From positions 1-64,000 of the forward strand of contig NZ_QNQU01000003.1 of the NCBI RefSeq assembly GCF_003315595.1: a DNA stretch of 64,000 nucleotides, in the 5' to 3' direction. The notes below the pieces were generated by a model. It was not told where the DNA came from. It saw only the letters and a list, made by a program, of their open reading frames with translations, and made no database searches. Within the stretch, counting starts at the first letter, position 1. Every line of letters starts with the position of its first letter. Source of the stretch: Pedobacter miscanthi (GTDB taxonomy: Bacteria; Bacteroidota; Bacteroidia; Sphingobacteriales; Sphingobacteriaceae). The position numbers and the translations under genes are program-made. Shown here in pieces: positions 16,688 through 24,399 of the stretch.

Positions 16688-18385
16688 ATGGTTAGAGGTA
16701 GTATTTTTCTTATATTAGGATTTATGTGTTCTCAGGTGGCCTTTGGTCAGGGGGCAGTTACGCCAGCTACCAACCGCGATAGCAATGTGGTAAAACAGTT
16801 GTTTTTTGCCGGTTTACGTGAGAAAATGTCTGAGAATTATGTTGTGGCCTCTACCAGTTTTAATAAAATCGTTGGTTTAGATCCCAATAATCACGCGGCT
16901 TATTTCGAACTGGCCAATGCAAACCTGCGTTTGGATAAGCTTACCGAAGCCGAGCAAAATATAAAACAGGCCATTAAATTAAATAACGATAATTTATGGT
17001 ACTGGCGTTTACTTGGCGAAGTGTATAAACGTAACAATAATATGCCCGAGCTCATCAGTGTGTTTAATCAGTTAATCAGGCTTGATCCCGAAAATGACGG
17101 CTATTATTTTGATAAAGCCAACGCACTGTTTTTAGCCAATCAGCTCGATGCCGCTAAAAAAACTTATGATGAAATTGAAGCTAAATTTGGCGAATCCCGC
17201 GACCTGATCAATGCCAAAAAGCGCTTAACCTCAAATGGTAGTGCTTCTGATAGCGATATTGTTAAATTATTAGAAGGTAACCAGGCCGATGTAAAAAATT
17301 ACCTCTATGCTGCGGGTTTACTTTTACAAAAAGGGAACGACCCCGAAGCCTTAAAAGTACTGGTTAAAGCACAGCAACTAGAACCCAATAACTTTGAGAT
17401 AAATCTTGCCCTTGCCGATATTTACCGCAAACAGAAAAACGATGAAGCCGCTTTCGCTTCATTAAAGCTTGCTTTCGAAAGTGCTGAAATGCCCTTGACC
17501 GAAAAAGTTAAAATCATAGCCGCATTATTCCCGAAATTGAATCAACCTGTTGTTGCCAAAAATGTAACCGAAATGAGTAAGTTGGTTGCCGAAAAAAATC
17601 CAGGTGATGCTAAGGCTTTGGCACTTTATGGTGATGTACTTTATCAGCAAAATAAGCTGAAAGAGGCCCTGGCACAATATCAGGCAGCTTTAAAGCTTAA
17701 CGAACAGGTTTATGCCGTTTGGGAGCAGGTAATCAATATTCAAACTTTGCTGGGCCATTACGAAGACGCAGTAAAAGTTGGTGATGAGGCTTTAACCATT
17801 TATCCAAACCAGGCCAGTTTATACTATTATATGGCTTACGCGCTTTATAAAACCGGGAAGTATGAATCTGCACAAAGCAATTTAAAAACTTCATTGCAGC
17901 TGGATGTAGAGAATAAAAGTTTACAGGCGCAGATTTACGCTTTACAGGGCGATATCTATATCAACCAGAATAATTTTCAGGCAGCAAAAACCGCATTCGA
18001 AAAAGCCATTTCAACAGAACCGGATAATTACCTCATCATGAATAATTATGCCTATTATCTGGCATTAAAAAACGAAGATCTGGTAAAGGCCGCAAAATAT
18101 GCCGAAACAGCAGCCAATGGTATGCCCAATAACCCTTCGGTTATCGATACTTATGCCTTCATCCTGTTTAAACAGCAGAAGTATGATCTGGCAAAAACAT
18201 GGATAGAAAAGGCATTGCAAAACAATAGCAATAAAAATGGTGTTTACCTGGAGCGGTATGGAGATATCCTTTTTATGAAAGGCGAAAAGGATGAAGCGGT
18301 AATTCAGTGGCAAAAAGCAAAACAGGCCGGAAACGGATCAGAAGTATTAATAAAAAAGATCAATGAAAAGAAATATTTTAAATAG
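16688..18385 (+). CDS. secreted tetratricopeptide repeat protein
   Basis: The start is placed at the ATG at 16688, which gives a signal peptide (MVRGSIFLILGFMCSQVAFG) and 565 aa. The longer frame to 16583 translates a low-complexity repeat. The mature protein contains at least eight TPR units between residues ~35 and 540 (for example AAYFELANANLRLDKLTEAEQ, in parts AYFELANANLRLDK and LTEAEQNIKQAIKL; ALYGDVLYQQNKLKEALAQY; DNYLIMNNYAYYLA). TPR solenoids are protein-interaction scaffolds. The gene overlaps the DUF4292 lipoprotein gene by 23 nt, so the two are translated from one mRNA and probably act together in the periplasm. The exact partner is unknown. Confidence 0.88.
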   Translation: MVRGSIFLILGFMCSQVAFGQGAVTPATNRDSNVVKQLFFAGLREKMSENYVVASTSFNKIVGLDPNNHAAYFELANANLRLDKLTEAEQNIKQAIKLNNDNLWYWRLLGEVYKRNNNMPELISVFNQLIRLDPENDGYYFDKANALFLANQLDAAKKTYDEIEAKFGESRDLINAKKRLTSNGSASDSDIVKLLEGNQADVKNYLYAAGLLLQKGNDPEALKVLVKAQQLEPNNFEINLALADIYRKQKNDEAAFASLKLAFESAEMPLTEKVKIIAALFPKLNQPVVAKNVTEMSKLVAEKNPGDAKALALYGDVLYQQNKLKEALAQYQAALKLNEQVYAVWEQVINIQTLLGHYEDAVKVGDEALTIYPNQASLYYYMAYALYKTGKYESAQSNLKTSLQLDVENKSLQAQIYALQGDIYINQNNFQAAKTAFEKAISTEPDNYLIMNNYAYYLALKNEDLVKAAKYAETAANGMPNNPSVIDTYAFILFKQQKYDLAKTWIEKALQNNSNKNGVYLERYGDILFMKGEKDEAVIQWQKAKQAGNGSEVLIKKINEKKYFK

Positions 18386-19154
18386 CGTATTCCTTTTGGG
18401 AGCGGTGATTTTTGTTTCGGCATGTAAGCCTAAAAAAGAAATTATTGTGGCTCCTCCTACCAAAACGGAAACCAAAACTGATAATTCGAAGGCAGAAACC
18501 CTGACGTTGTTAAATAGCAAACAGCTTAAATTTAACACCCTTTCTTTAAAAGCCAAAGCAACGCTTGATATTGGTGGCGATGCAAACGATGTAACCATGA
18601 ATTTCAAAATGAAAGACAAGGAAACCATCTGGGTAAGTATTACGGCTTTGGGTGGCATGGCCGAAGTAGCCAGGGCATTGATTACGCCTGATAGCATCAA
18701 AATTATGAACCGCATGAAAAGCGAATACCTTAAAAAACCTTTCAGTTACGTTTATAATTTTACCAACAAACAGGTTAATTTTAATACTTTGCAGGCCATT
18801 TTAACCGGCAATGCCATGGGCGAATTTTTAACCCAGCAATCGGATCTTAAGCAAGAGAATGGTGTTTGGGTAGTATCCGGAAGTAAAGCCGAGCTTGATT
18901 ATAAATTGCTTTTTAATACCCTGTTTAAAGTTGCCGAAACCAATTTAAACGATGCCAAAAACGGTCAGGCGCTAAAAGTAACCTATGCCGATTATCAAAA
19001 ACTGAACGAATCTTTATTCCCGAGTTCATTACAGATCAAAACCTTATCAAAAGCAAAAAAAATAAACATCGATCTTCAGTTTGTTAAAATTGATGGCAAT
19101 GTTCCGGTCGATTTTCCGTTTAATGTTCCAAAGAGATTTACGGTTGTAAAATAA
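18363..19154 (+). CDS. DUF4292 family lipoprotein
   Basis: A 263-aa predicted lipoprotein. The signal peptide ends in a lipobox (VSAC, Cys21), followed by a Lys/Thr-rich linker and a domain of repeated strands (LKAKATLDIGGDANDVTMNF, IWVSITALGGMAEVARALIT). DUF4292 is widespread in Bacteroidota and, from its strand pattern, resembles the LolA/LolB lipoprotein-carrier fold. Its position directly behind the TPR gene, overlapping by 23 nt and followed by an EnvC-like gene, is conserved in many relatives as far as I recall. A role in outer-membrane lipoprotein handling is inference. Confidence 0.85.
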   Translation: MKRNILNSVFLLGAVIFVSACKPKKEIIVAPPTKTETKTDNSKAETLTLLNSKQLKFNTLSLKAKATLDIGGDANDVTMNFKMKDKETIWVSITALGGMAEVARALITPDSIKIMNRMKSEYLKKPFSYVYNFTNKQVNFNTLQAILTGNAMGEFLTQQSDLKQENGVWVVSGSKAELDYKLLFNTLFKVAETNLNDAKNGQALKVTYADYQKLNESLFPSSLQIKTLSKAKKINIDLQFVKIDGNVPVDFPFNVPKRFTVVK

Positions 19155-19187
19155 GTTTTTCTTAAAATTATTATTTTAATAAGTGAT

Positions 19188-19229
19188 TTGCCAAAGGTAG
19201 CTGTTGCATAAACAAGGTACCTTTGGCAA
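19188..19229 (+). terminator. probable terminator after the DUF4292 gene
   Basis: TTGCCAAAGGTA (19188-19199) pairs perfectly with TACCTTTGGCAA (19218-19229). The T-tract is weak (TCTTTGC), so it could also be a processing or stability element. Confidence 0.55.
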
Positions 19230-19326
19230 TCTTTGCATTATATGAAGATTGAGTGAAGACGGTTCTGTAAGAAGTGATTATGACTTTAGTATCTCGATTT
19301 TAATATTTTTTACTATAAAATTTTTA

Positions 19327-19334
19327 TACTTTTG
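19327..19334 (+). promoter_or_regulatory. -7 promoter box, possible leaderless start
   Basis: TACTTTTG matches TAnnTTTG exactly but ends only 5 nt before the ATG at 19340. If used, the mRNA would have almost no leader. No clear TTTG is seen at -33. Confidence 0.35.
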
Positions 19335-19339
19335 GCTTA

Positions 19340-20635
19340 ATGAAGCTACACAAACTCCTATTTATCCTTTTTTTAAGCGTGTTAACCCTTTCTGCGGTTG
19401 CACAAACTGAAAGTCAGCTCAGAAGGAAAAAAGAAGCTATACAGCGTGAAATCGAACAGCTTCAGAAAAATCTGAACAAAACTGCCAGTGGTAAAAAACT
19501 TACCCTGCAGCAGATTAACACCATAAATGCACAGATCAGGTTGCGCCAGGATAAAATCGGTACAATCAACTCTGAAATAAAAAATCTGGATAACCAAATC
19601 TCTCAGAACACCAATACCGTACATACATTGCAGGGTCAGTTGGGCGATCTTAAAAAAGAGTATGCAGGCATGATCCGTTTTGCACAGCGGAACAGGAACT
19701 CGTACGATAAGATGATGTTCATTTTCGCCTCAAAAGATTTTAACCAGGCCTATAAAAGGATAAAATATTTACAGCAGTTTAGCCAGTACAGGAAAAAACA
19801 GGCGGGTTATATAGAAAATACCCAGCAGGACCTGAATGGAAAAATCAAGGTTTTGGATAAAACACTCAGGGAAAAAAGCGATCTGTTAAAAGAACAGGAA
19901 AGAGAACGGGAACGCTTGGGTAAAGATAAAAACGAGCAGTCTGTTGTATTAAATAAATTAAGCAAAGACGAAAAGCAGTTTAAACAGGATATTGTTGCCC
20001 GTAAAAAACAACAGGCACAGATAGACAGGGCCATTAGTGCAGCTATCCAGAGGGCAATTGAAGAAGCCAGAAGAAAAGCAGCCGAAGAGGCCAGGAGAAA
20101 AGCTGCAGAAGAAGCACGGCTTGCTGCGGCAAAAGCCAAAGCCGAAAACAAGCCTGCGCCTGCAACGCCAACAGCGCCTGCTGCTAAAGCAAAATCGACA
20201 GCAGAATTGCTTACCGCAACGCCTGAAGCGGCTAAATTATCCGCAGGATTTGAAAACAATAGGGGCAGGTTACCTTGGCCGGTTGCTACAGGAACCATTA
20301 CCGAGCGATTTGGTATGCATAAGGTAGACCAGGCTACCTACACCAACGATGGAGTAGATATTACCACAAGTGATGGCGCTACAGTTAGGGCAGTGTTTTC
20401 AGGTAAGGTTGCAGCTGTACAGGTATTTATGGGTAGAACAGTGGTACTGATCAACCATGGTGAATATTTTACTGTTTACCAGAATCTAAGATCCGTAAGT
20501 GTAAGCGTTGGTAATGATGTAGATACCAAACAGGCAATAGGCGTAGTAGCCAATACCGGGGATGATGCCATCCTTAAATTCCAGATCAGGAGGGGCCAGG
20601 CGGCTTTAAATCCTGAAGCCTGGATTAGTAAATAG
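19340..20635 (+). CDS. EnvC-like murein hydrolase activator (degenerate LytM domain)
   Basis: A 431-aa protein with a signal peptide (MKLHKLLFILFLSVLTLSAVA cut near AQTE). A long coiled coil spans residues ~22-260, ending in a run of EEARRKAAEEARRKA, and a C-terminal M23/LytM domain covers ~305-430. The zinc-site residues of active M23 peptidases are missing: HxGxD is NDGVD, the HxH motif is LKF, and the tyrosine-loop His is Q (VYQNL). This is the situation in EnvC-type proteins, which activate amidases at the septum rather than cut peptidoglycan. It lies between envelope lipoprotein and tat genes. The activator role is family knowledge plus inference. Confidence 0.88.
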   Translation: MKLHKLLFILFLSVLTLSAVAQTESQLRRKKEAIQREIEQLQKNLNKTASGKKLTLQQINTINAQIRLRQDKIGTINSEIKNLDNQISQNTNTVHTLQGQLGDLKKEYAGMIRFAQRNRNSYDKMMFIFASKDFNQAYKRIKYLQQFSQYRKKQAGYIENTQQDLNGKIKVLDKTLREKSDLLKEQERERERLGKDKNEQSVVLNKLSKDEKQFKQDIVARKKQQAQIDRAISAAIQRAIEEARRKAAEEARRKAAEEARLAAAKAKAENKPAPATPTAPAAKAKSTAELLTATPEAAKLSAGFENNRGRLPWPVATGTITERFGMHKVDQATYTNDGVDITTSDGATVRAVFSGKVAAVQVFMGRTVVLINHGEYFTVYQNLRSVSVSVGNDVDTKQAIGVVANTGDDAILKFQIRRGQAALNPEAWISK

Positions 20636-20677
20636 AAGTTTTTTAAAATGTTTATATTTGTATAAATTATATTAGTG

Positions 20678-21040
20678 ATGTATCAAGGCACGTTATTAGA
20701 GTTTTTAAACATGGGTGGATCGGAGATCGTACTCATTTTAGTGGTAGTTCTGTTGTTGTTCGGTGGTAAAAAACTGCCTGAGCTTGCAAGAGGGCTTGGA
20801 AAAGGGATCAGAGAGTTTAAAGACGCATCGGAAGGGGTGAAGCGTGAGATCCACAGGAATATTAACGCAATGGACTTAGATAAAGAAGAAGCGGAAGAAA
20901 CAGCGGTAAACAACCATAATCAGCGTCACCATCCAACAGAAGAATCACCGGTTGATGAAAAAGTAGAGGCAAGTGAGTCACACATTGATCTGGCAAAGCC
21001 TACTGACGAAAAAATTGTAGCAGACAATCAAAAAGTTTAA
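20678..21040 (+). CDS. tatA: Sec-independent protein translocase TatA/E, first copy
   Basis: A membrane pore subunit of the twin-arginine system. The 120-aa protein has one N-terminal transmembrane helix ([22 protein letters not shown]) with the [20 protein letters not shown] amphipathic helix after it, then a charged, acidic C-terminal tail. The ATG at 20678 directly follows a GTG; either could be used. TATATTTG at 20653-20660 is a good -7 box 17 nt before the start. The second tatA follows at 12 nt. Two Tat signal peptides occur in this window (24400, 53322). No tatC is present here. Confidence 0.9.
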   Translation: MYQGTLLEFLNMGGSEIVLILVVVLLLFGGKKLPELARGLGKGIREFKDASEGVKREIHRNINAMDLDKEEAEETAVNNHNQRHHPTEESPVDEKVEASESHIDLAKPTDEKIVADNQKV

Positions 21041-21051
21041 ACAAAAAAGTT

Positions 21052-21252
21052 ATGTTAAATACAACAATAGCAGCAATGCTTGGAACACCAGAGATTATCA
21101 TTATCGCGGTAGTGGTTTTGTTATTATTTGGTGGAAAAAAAATCCCTGAACTGATGAGAGGTTTAGGTAAAGGTGTTAAAGAATTTAAAGATGGTAAGGA
21201 TGGTGTTGATGGCGATCAGGTAGATCCATCTAACCGTGATAAAACCGTTTAA
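21052..21252 (+). CDS. tatA: Sec-independent protein translocase TatA/E, second copy
   Basis: A 66-aa TatA/E protein with the helix [20 protein letters not shown] followed by [20 protein letters not shown]. It is shorter than its upstream neighbour but has the complete minimal TatA architecture. The pair arose by tandem duplication and probably forms one operon with gatA (18 nt further on). Whether the two copies make separate or mixed pores cannot be told. Confidence 0.92.
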   Translation: MLNTTIAAMLGTPEIIIIAVVVLLLFGGKKIPELMRGLGKGVKEFKDGKDGVDGDQVDPSNRDKTV

Positions 21253-21270
21253 TTGCAATAATTTTTAGTT

Positions 21271-22689
21271 TTGAAGAAATACAGCGCTCTAAAAGAGATT
21301 CAGGCACTCATTTCGCAAAAGCAATTAACTTTACCCGATTTATTGGCTTATTATTTTAAGCAGATTAAAGATAAAGAACACCTCAATGCATTTAACGAGG
21401 TGTTTTTTTATTCGGCCGAGGTTCAGGCAAAAGCGATACAGCAGAAGATAGAAGAAGGTACTGCCGGTAAACTTGCAGGAATGGTTATTGGTATTAAAGA
21501 TAATATCTGTTATAAAGACCATGTTGTTACCGCATCTTCAAAAATGCTCGATGGCTTTGTATCCCCATATTCATCAACCGTTGTTGAACGTTTGTTACAG
21601 GAAGATGCCATTATTATTGGCCGTTTAAACTGTGATGAATTTGCTATGGGCGGCTCTAACGAAACTTCTTATTATGGCGCCGTTAAAAATGCGGCAAATC
21701 CCGACCTTGTTCCAGGCGGATCTTCAGGCGGCTCGGCTGTTGCCGTTCAGGCTGATATGTGTTTAGCTGCCCTGGGTACCGATACAGGTGGTTCGGTGAG
21801 GCAACCGGCAGCTTTTTGCGGACAGATTGGTTTAAAACCTACTTACGGCCGTATTTCGAGATATGGTGTTATCGCTTATGCCTCATCATTCGATCAGGTT
21901 GGCCCAATTACTTCATCGGTTGAAGATGCAGCCTTACTTTTACAGATTTTGGCCGGTGCCGATGAGCACGATTCGACTGTTTCGCCTTTGGCTGTTCCCG
22001 ATTATCCTGCCCATTTAAACGAAAGTAAAAAACAAAAAATAGCGGTTTTAAAAGAAACCATCGAGAGCGATGCCCTTGATCCTGAAATCAAATCGGCCAT
22101 TTTAGCTTCGATAGAAAAACTAAAAGCAGATGGACATACCGTTGAATATGTTTCTTTTGATCTTTTAGATTACCTGGTTCCGGCTTATTACATTTTAACT
22201 ACCGCCGAAGCCTCTTCTAACCTTTCCCGTTATGATGGTGTACATTACGGTCACCGCAATACCGATGCAAAATCATTAAACGAGCTCTATAAATTATCCC
22301 GCGCCGAAGGTTTTGGCGAGGAGGTAAAACGCCGTATCCTTTTAGGTACTTTTGTTTTAAGTGCCGGGTATTACGATGCTTATTATCAGAAAGCACAGCA
22401 GGTTCGCCGCCTCATTAGAGAAAAAATGGATGCTTTATTCCAGGATTATGATTTAATTCTTTCTCCGGTAGCACCAACAGCAGCTTTTAAAATAGGCGAT
22501 AACGTGCAGGATGCACTGGTAATGTACATGGCTGATATTTTTACCGTGCTGCCATCATTAAGCGGAAATCCGGCCATTGCGCTGCCTTTGGGCAATAATG
22601 TGGAAGGTTTGCCGTTAAGTATTCAATTTACAGCCAAACATTTTGGAGAAGACCAGCTTTTAGCTTTTTCTCAGGCATTTTTAAAATAG
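21271..22689 (+). CDS. gatA: aspartyl/glutamyl-tRNA(Asn/Gln) amidotransferase subunit A
   Basis: GatA is the glutaminase subunit of GatCAB, which converts Glu-tRNA(Gln) or Asp-tRNA(Asn) to the amidated form. The amidase-signature triad is intact: Lys in GIKDNICYKDH, and the two serines in GGSSGGSAVAVQ. The 472-aa length is normal. The start appears to be TTG at 21271 (KKYSALKEIQALISQK), giving a protein that begins at the usual place. gatB and gatC are not in this window. A member of the wider amidase family is the alternative, but the DTGGSVRQPAAFCG and GLKPTYGRISRYG segments are specific for GatA. Confidence 0.93.
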   Translation: MKKYSALKEIQALISQKQLTLPDLLAYYFKQIKDKEHLNAFNEVFFYSAEVQAKAIQQKIEEGTAGKLAGMVIGIKDNICYKDHVVTASSKMLDGFVSPYSSTVVERLLQEDAIIIGRLNCDEFAMGGSNETSYYGAVKNAANPDLVPGGSSGGSAVAVQADMCLAALGTDTGGSVRQPAAFCGQIGLKPTYGRISRYGVIAYASSFDQVGPITSSVEDAALLLQILAGADEHDSTVSPLAVPDYPAHLNESKKQKIAVLKETIESDALDPEIKSAILASIEKLKADGHTVEYVSFDLLDYLVPAYYILTTAEASSNLSRYDGVHYGHRNTDAKSLNELYKLSRAEGFGEEVKRRILLGTFVLSAGYYDAYYQKAQQVRRLIREKMDALFQDYDLILSPVAPTAAFKIGDNVQDALVMYMADIFTVLPSLSGNPAIALPLGNNVEGLPLSIQFTAKHFGEDQLLAFSQAFLK

Positions 22690-22857
22690 GCATAAGCTCA
22701 TTGAGCTGTGTGCAGTAGCCGTTAAAAAAACACTGTAGCAAAACTTTTACTGATTTTTGATCGGTAACCGAGCTTTGCAGCTTAATTTTATTTCAGTAGC
22801 TTAAAACAGACGCTGAATAAAGTTCGGTATTGACGGGACTGAGTAAACCAATAGCCC

Positions 22858-24261
22858 ATGATTAAAAAAATACTTTTTGCTTCAATTTGTGCTTGCTTAG
22901 GATACATTTCTTCCGCTTCCGCGCAACAAACCCTCAAATTAGATAGTTTACCAAAGGTACACAACAACATCTTCATCAATACCGATACCGTAGCCGTACC
23001 CGTAGTTTCTGAAAATCCCTTAACCATGGGACAGAACTTTATCTACAAACTCAGGCTCGATTCTATTGCCAAAACCGTTCCACTTCCTTATAACGAGTAC
23101 GTTCAGCAGTATATTGATATTTATGCCAAGCGTAAGGATATGTTCGGGAAAATGATCGGCCTATCCAGCTATTACTTCCCGATTTTTGATAAAGCACTAA
23201 AAGATTATAATATTCCGCAGGAAATAAAATATCTAACCATTGTGGAGTCGCAGATGAATCCACACGCCATTTCGCGGGTGGGTGCAACGGGCATCTGGCA
23301 GTTTATGTTCGGTACAGGCAAGGCTTATGGCCTAAAAATGGATAACTTTGTTGATGAGCGTAAAGACCCCATACAAGCCAGTTATGCTGCAGCAGCTTAT
23401 TTCAGGGATGCTTTTGAAGAACTGGGCGATTGGTTGCTGGCCATTGCAGCTTATAATTGTGGCAAAGGCAACGTAAACAGGGCAATAGAAAAAGCTAATT
23501 CGAGAGATTTTTGGGTAATCAGGCAGTTTTTGCCTAAAGAAACGAGAAATTATGTGCCGGCTTTTATTGCAGCTGTGTATGTAATGAATTATTCTAACAA
23601 ACACCAGATCACGGCGCAGGCTTCGAACATGTTCCTTAAAACCGATACCGTTCAAACTACCCGTTTCGTTTCTTTATCTACATTGGCCAAAGTGCTTAAT
23701 ATTGAAGAAGGCGCCATGATGGCCCTAAATCCATCTTATAAGAAGAAGATTGTAAATGGTACCGATGATGAACCCAAGCGGATTGTGATGCCCAAATTAA
23801 AGGATGCCGATTATGCAGGCATTTACGACGTGTTAAACGATCAGGAAGTGGATGTGAGCATGAAGGTGATTGAGGCCAGTACAGATGATGCAAGGGATTT
23901 AAGAAAAAAGAAAGCAAAAAGTATATCAACGTCATCCATTGTTTATCATAAAGTTACCGCCGGACAAAATCTGACTACCGTTGCTGATAAATATGGCGTA
24001 GAAGTGCAGGATCTTAGGGTTTGGAACGGACTGAAGAGCAAAACGCTGGTGCCCGGACAGAAATTAAAAATCTACGCTAAAAACCGTACTCCTTTAAAAG
24101 CTCCAGCCTCATTTTTGAGTTATAAAGTAAAAACCGGCGATACCCTATCAGAAATTGCAGAGAAATTCGACGGTGCTACCGTTCAGAGCATTCGTCGCGA
24201 TAACCGTTTATCAAAAGCTGGTTTACAGGTAGGCATGGTACTGAAGATTAGTAAAGGATAA
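22858..24261 (+). CDS. lytic transglycosylase with two LysM domains (MltD-like)
   Basis: A 467-aa secreted murein hydrolase. The signal peptide (MIKKILFASICACLGYISSA) is followed by an SLT domain whose catalytic Glu lies in IVESQMNPHAISRVGATG near residue 127, with GIWQFM next and AAYNCGKGNVNRAI near 200. Two LysM peptidoglycan-binding domains follow at about residues 360-406 and 420-466 (YHKVTAGQNLTTVADKYGV and YKVKTGDTLSEIAEKFDG). This architecture matches MltD. It cleaves glycan strands with formation of 1,6-anhydromuramic acid. It stands alone, with an intergenic gap of 168 nt before it. Confidence 0.92.
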   Translation: MIKKILFASICACLGYISSASAQQTLKLDSLPKVHNNIFINTDTVAVPVVSENPLTMGQNFIYKLRLDSIAKTVPLPYNEYVQQYIDIYAKRKDMFGKMIGLSSYYFPIFDKALKDYNIPQEIKYLTIVESQMNPHAISRVGATGIWQFMFGTGKAYGLKMDNFVDERKDPIQASYAAAAYFRDAFEELGDWLLAIAAYNCGKGNVNRAIEKANSRDFWVIRQFLPKETRNYVPAFIAAVYVMNYSNKHQITAQASNMFLKTDTVQTTRFVSLSTLAKVLNIEEGAMMALNPSYKKKIVNGTDDEPKRIVMPKLKDADYAGIYDVLNDQEVDVSMKVIEASTDDARDLRKKKAKSISTSSIVYHKVTAGQNLTTVADKYGVEVQDLRVWNGLKSKTLVPGQKLKIYAKNRTPLKAPASFLSYKVKTGDTLSEIAEKFDGATVQSIRRDNRLSKAGLQVGMVLKISKG

Positions 24262-24399
24262 GATTAATTTTAAATATTATTGTTTGTTTGATGGTCATCC
24301 TAAAACACCTGTAACAATAATATCGGTTTACATTTAGTTAACATCTGCTTAACTTAAAATAGTTTAATACAAGCTAAACTTGCCTCAAATTATTTTATA

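Noticed and set aside
24300..24399. PHO-box-like TTAAC repeats upstream of the phospholipase gene
   Set aside because: The 11-nt spacing is suggestive, but the words are too short and AT-rich to separate from background, and no Bacteroidota PHO consensus could be checked.
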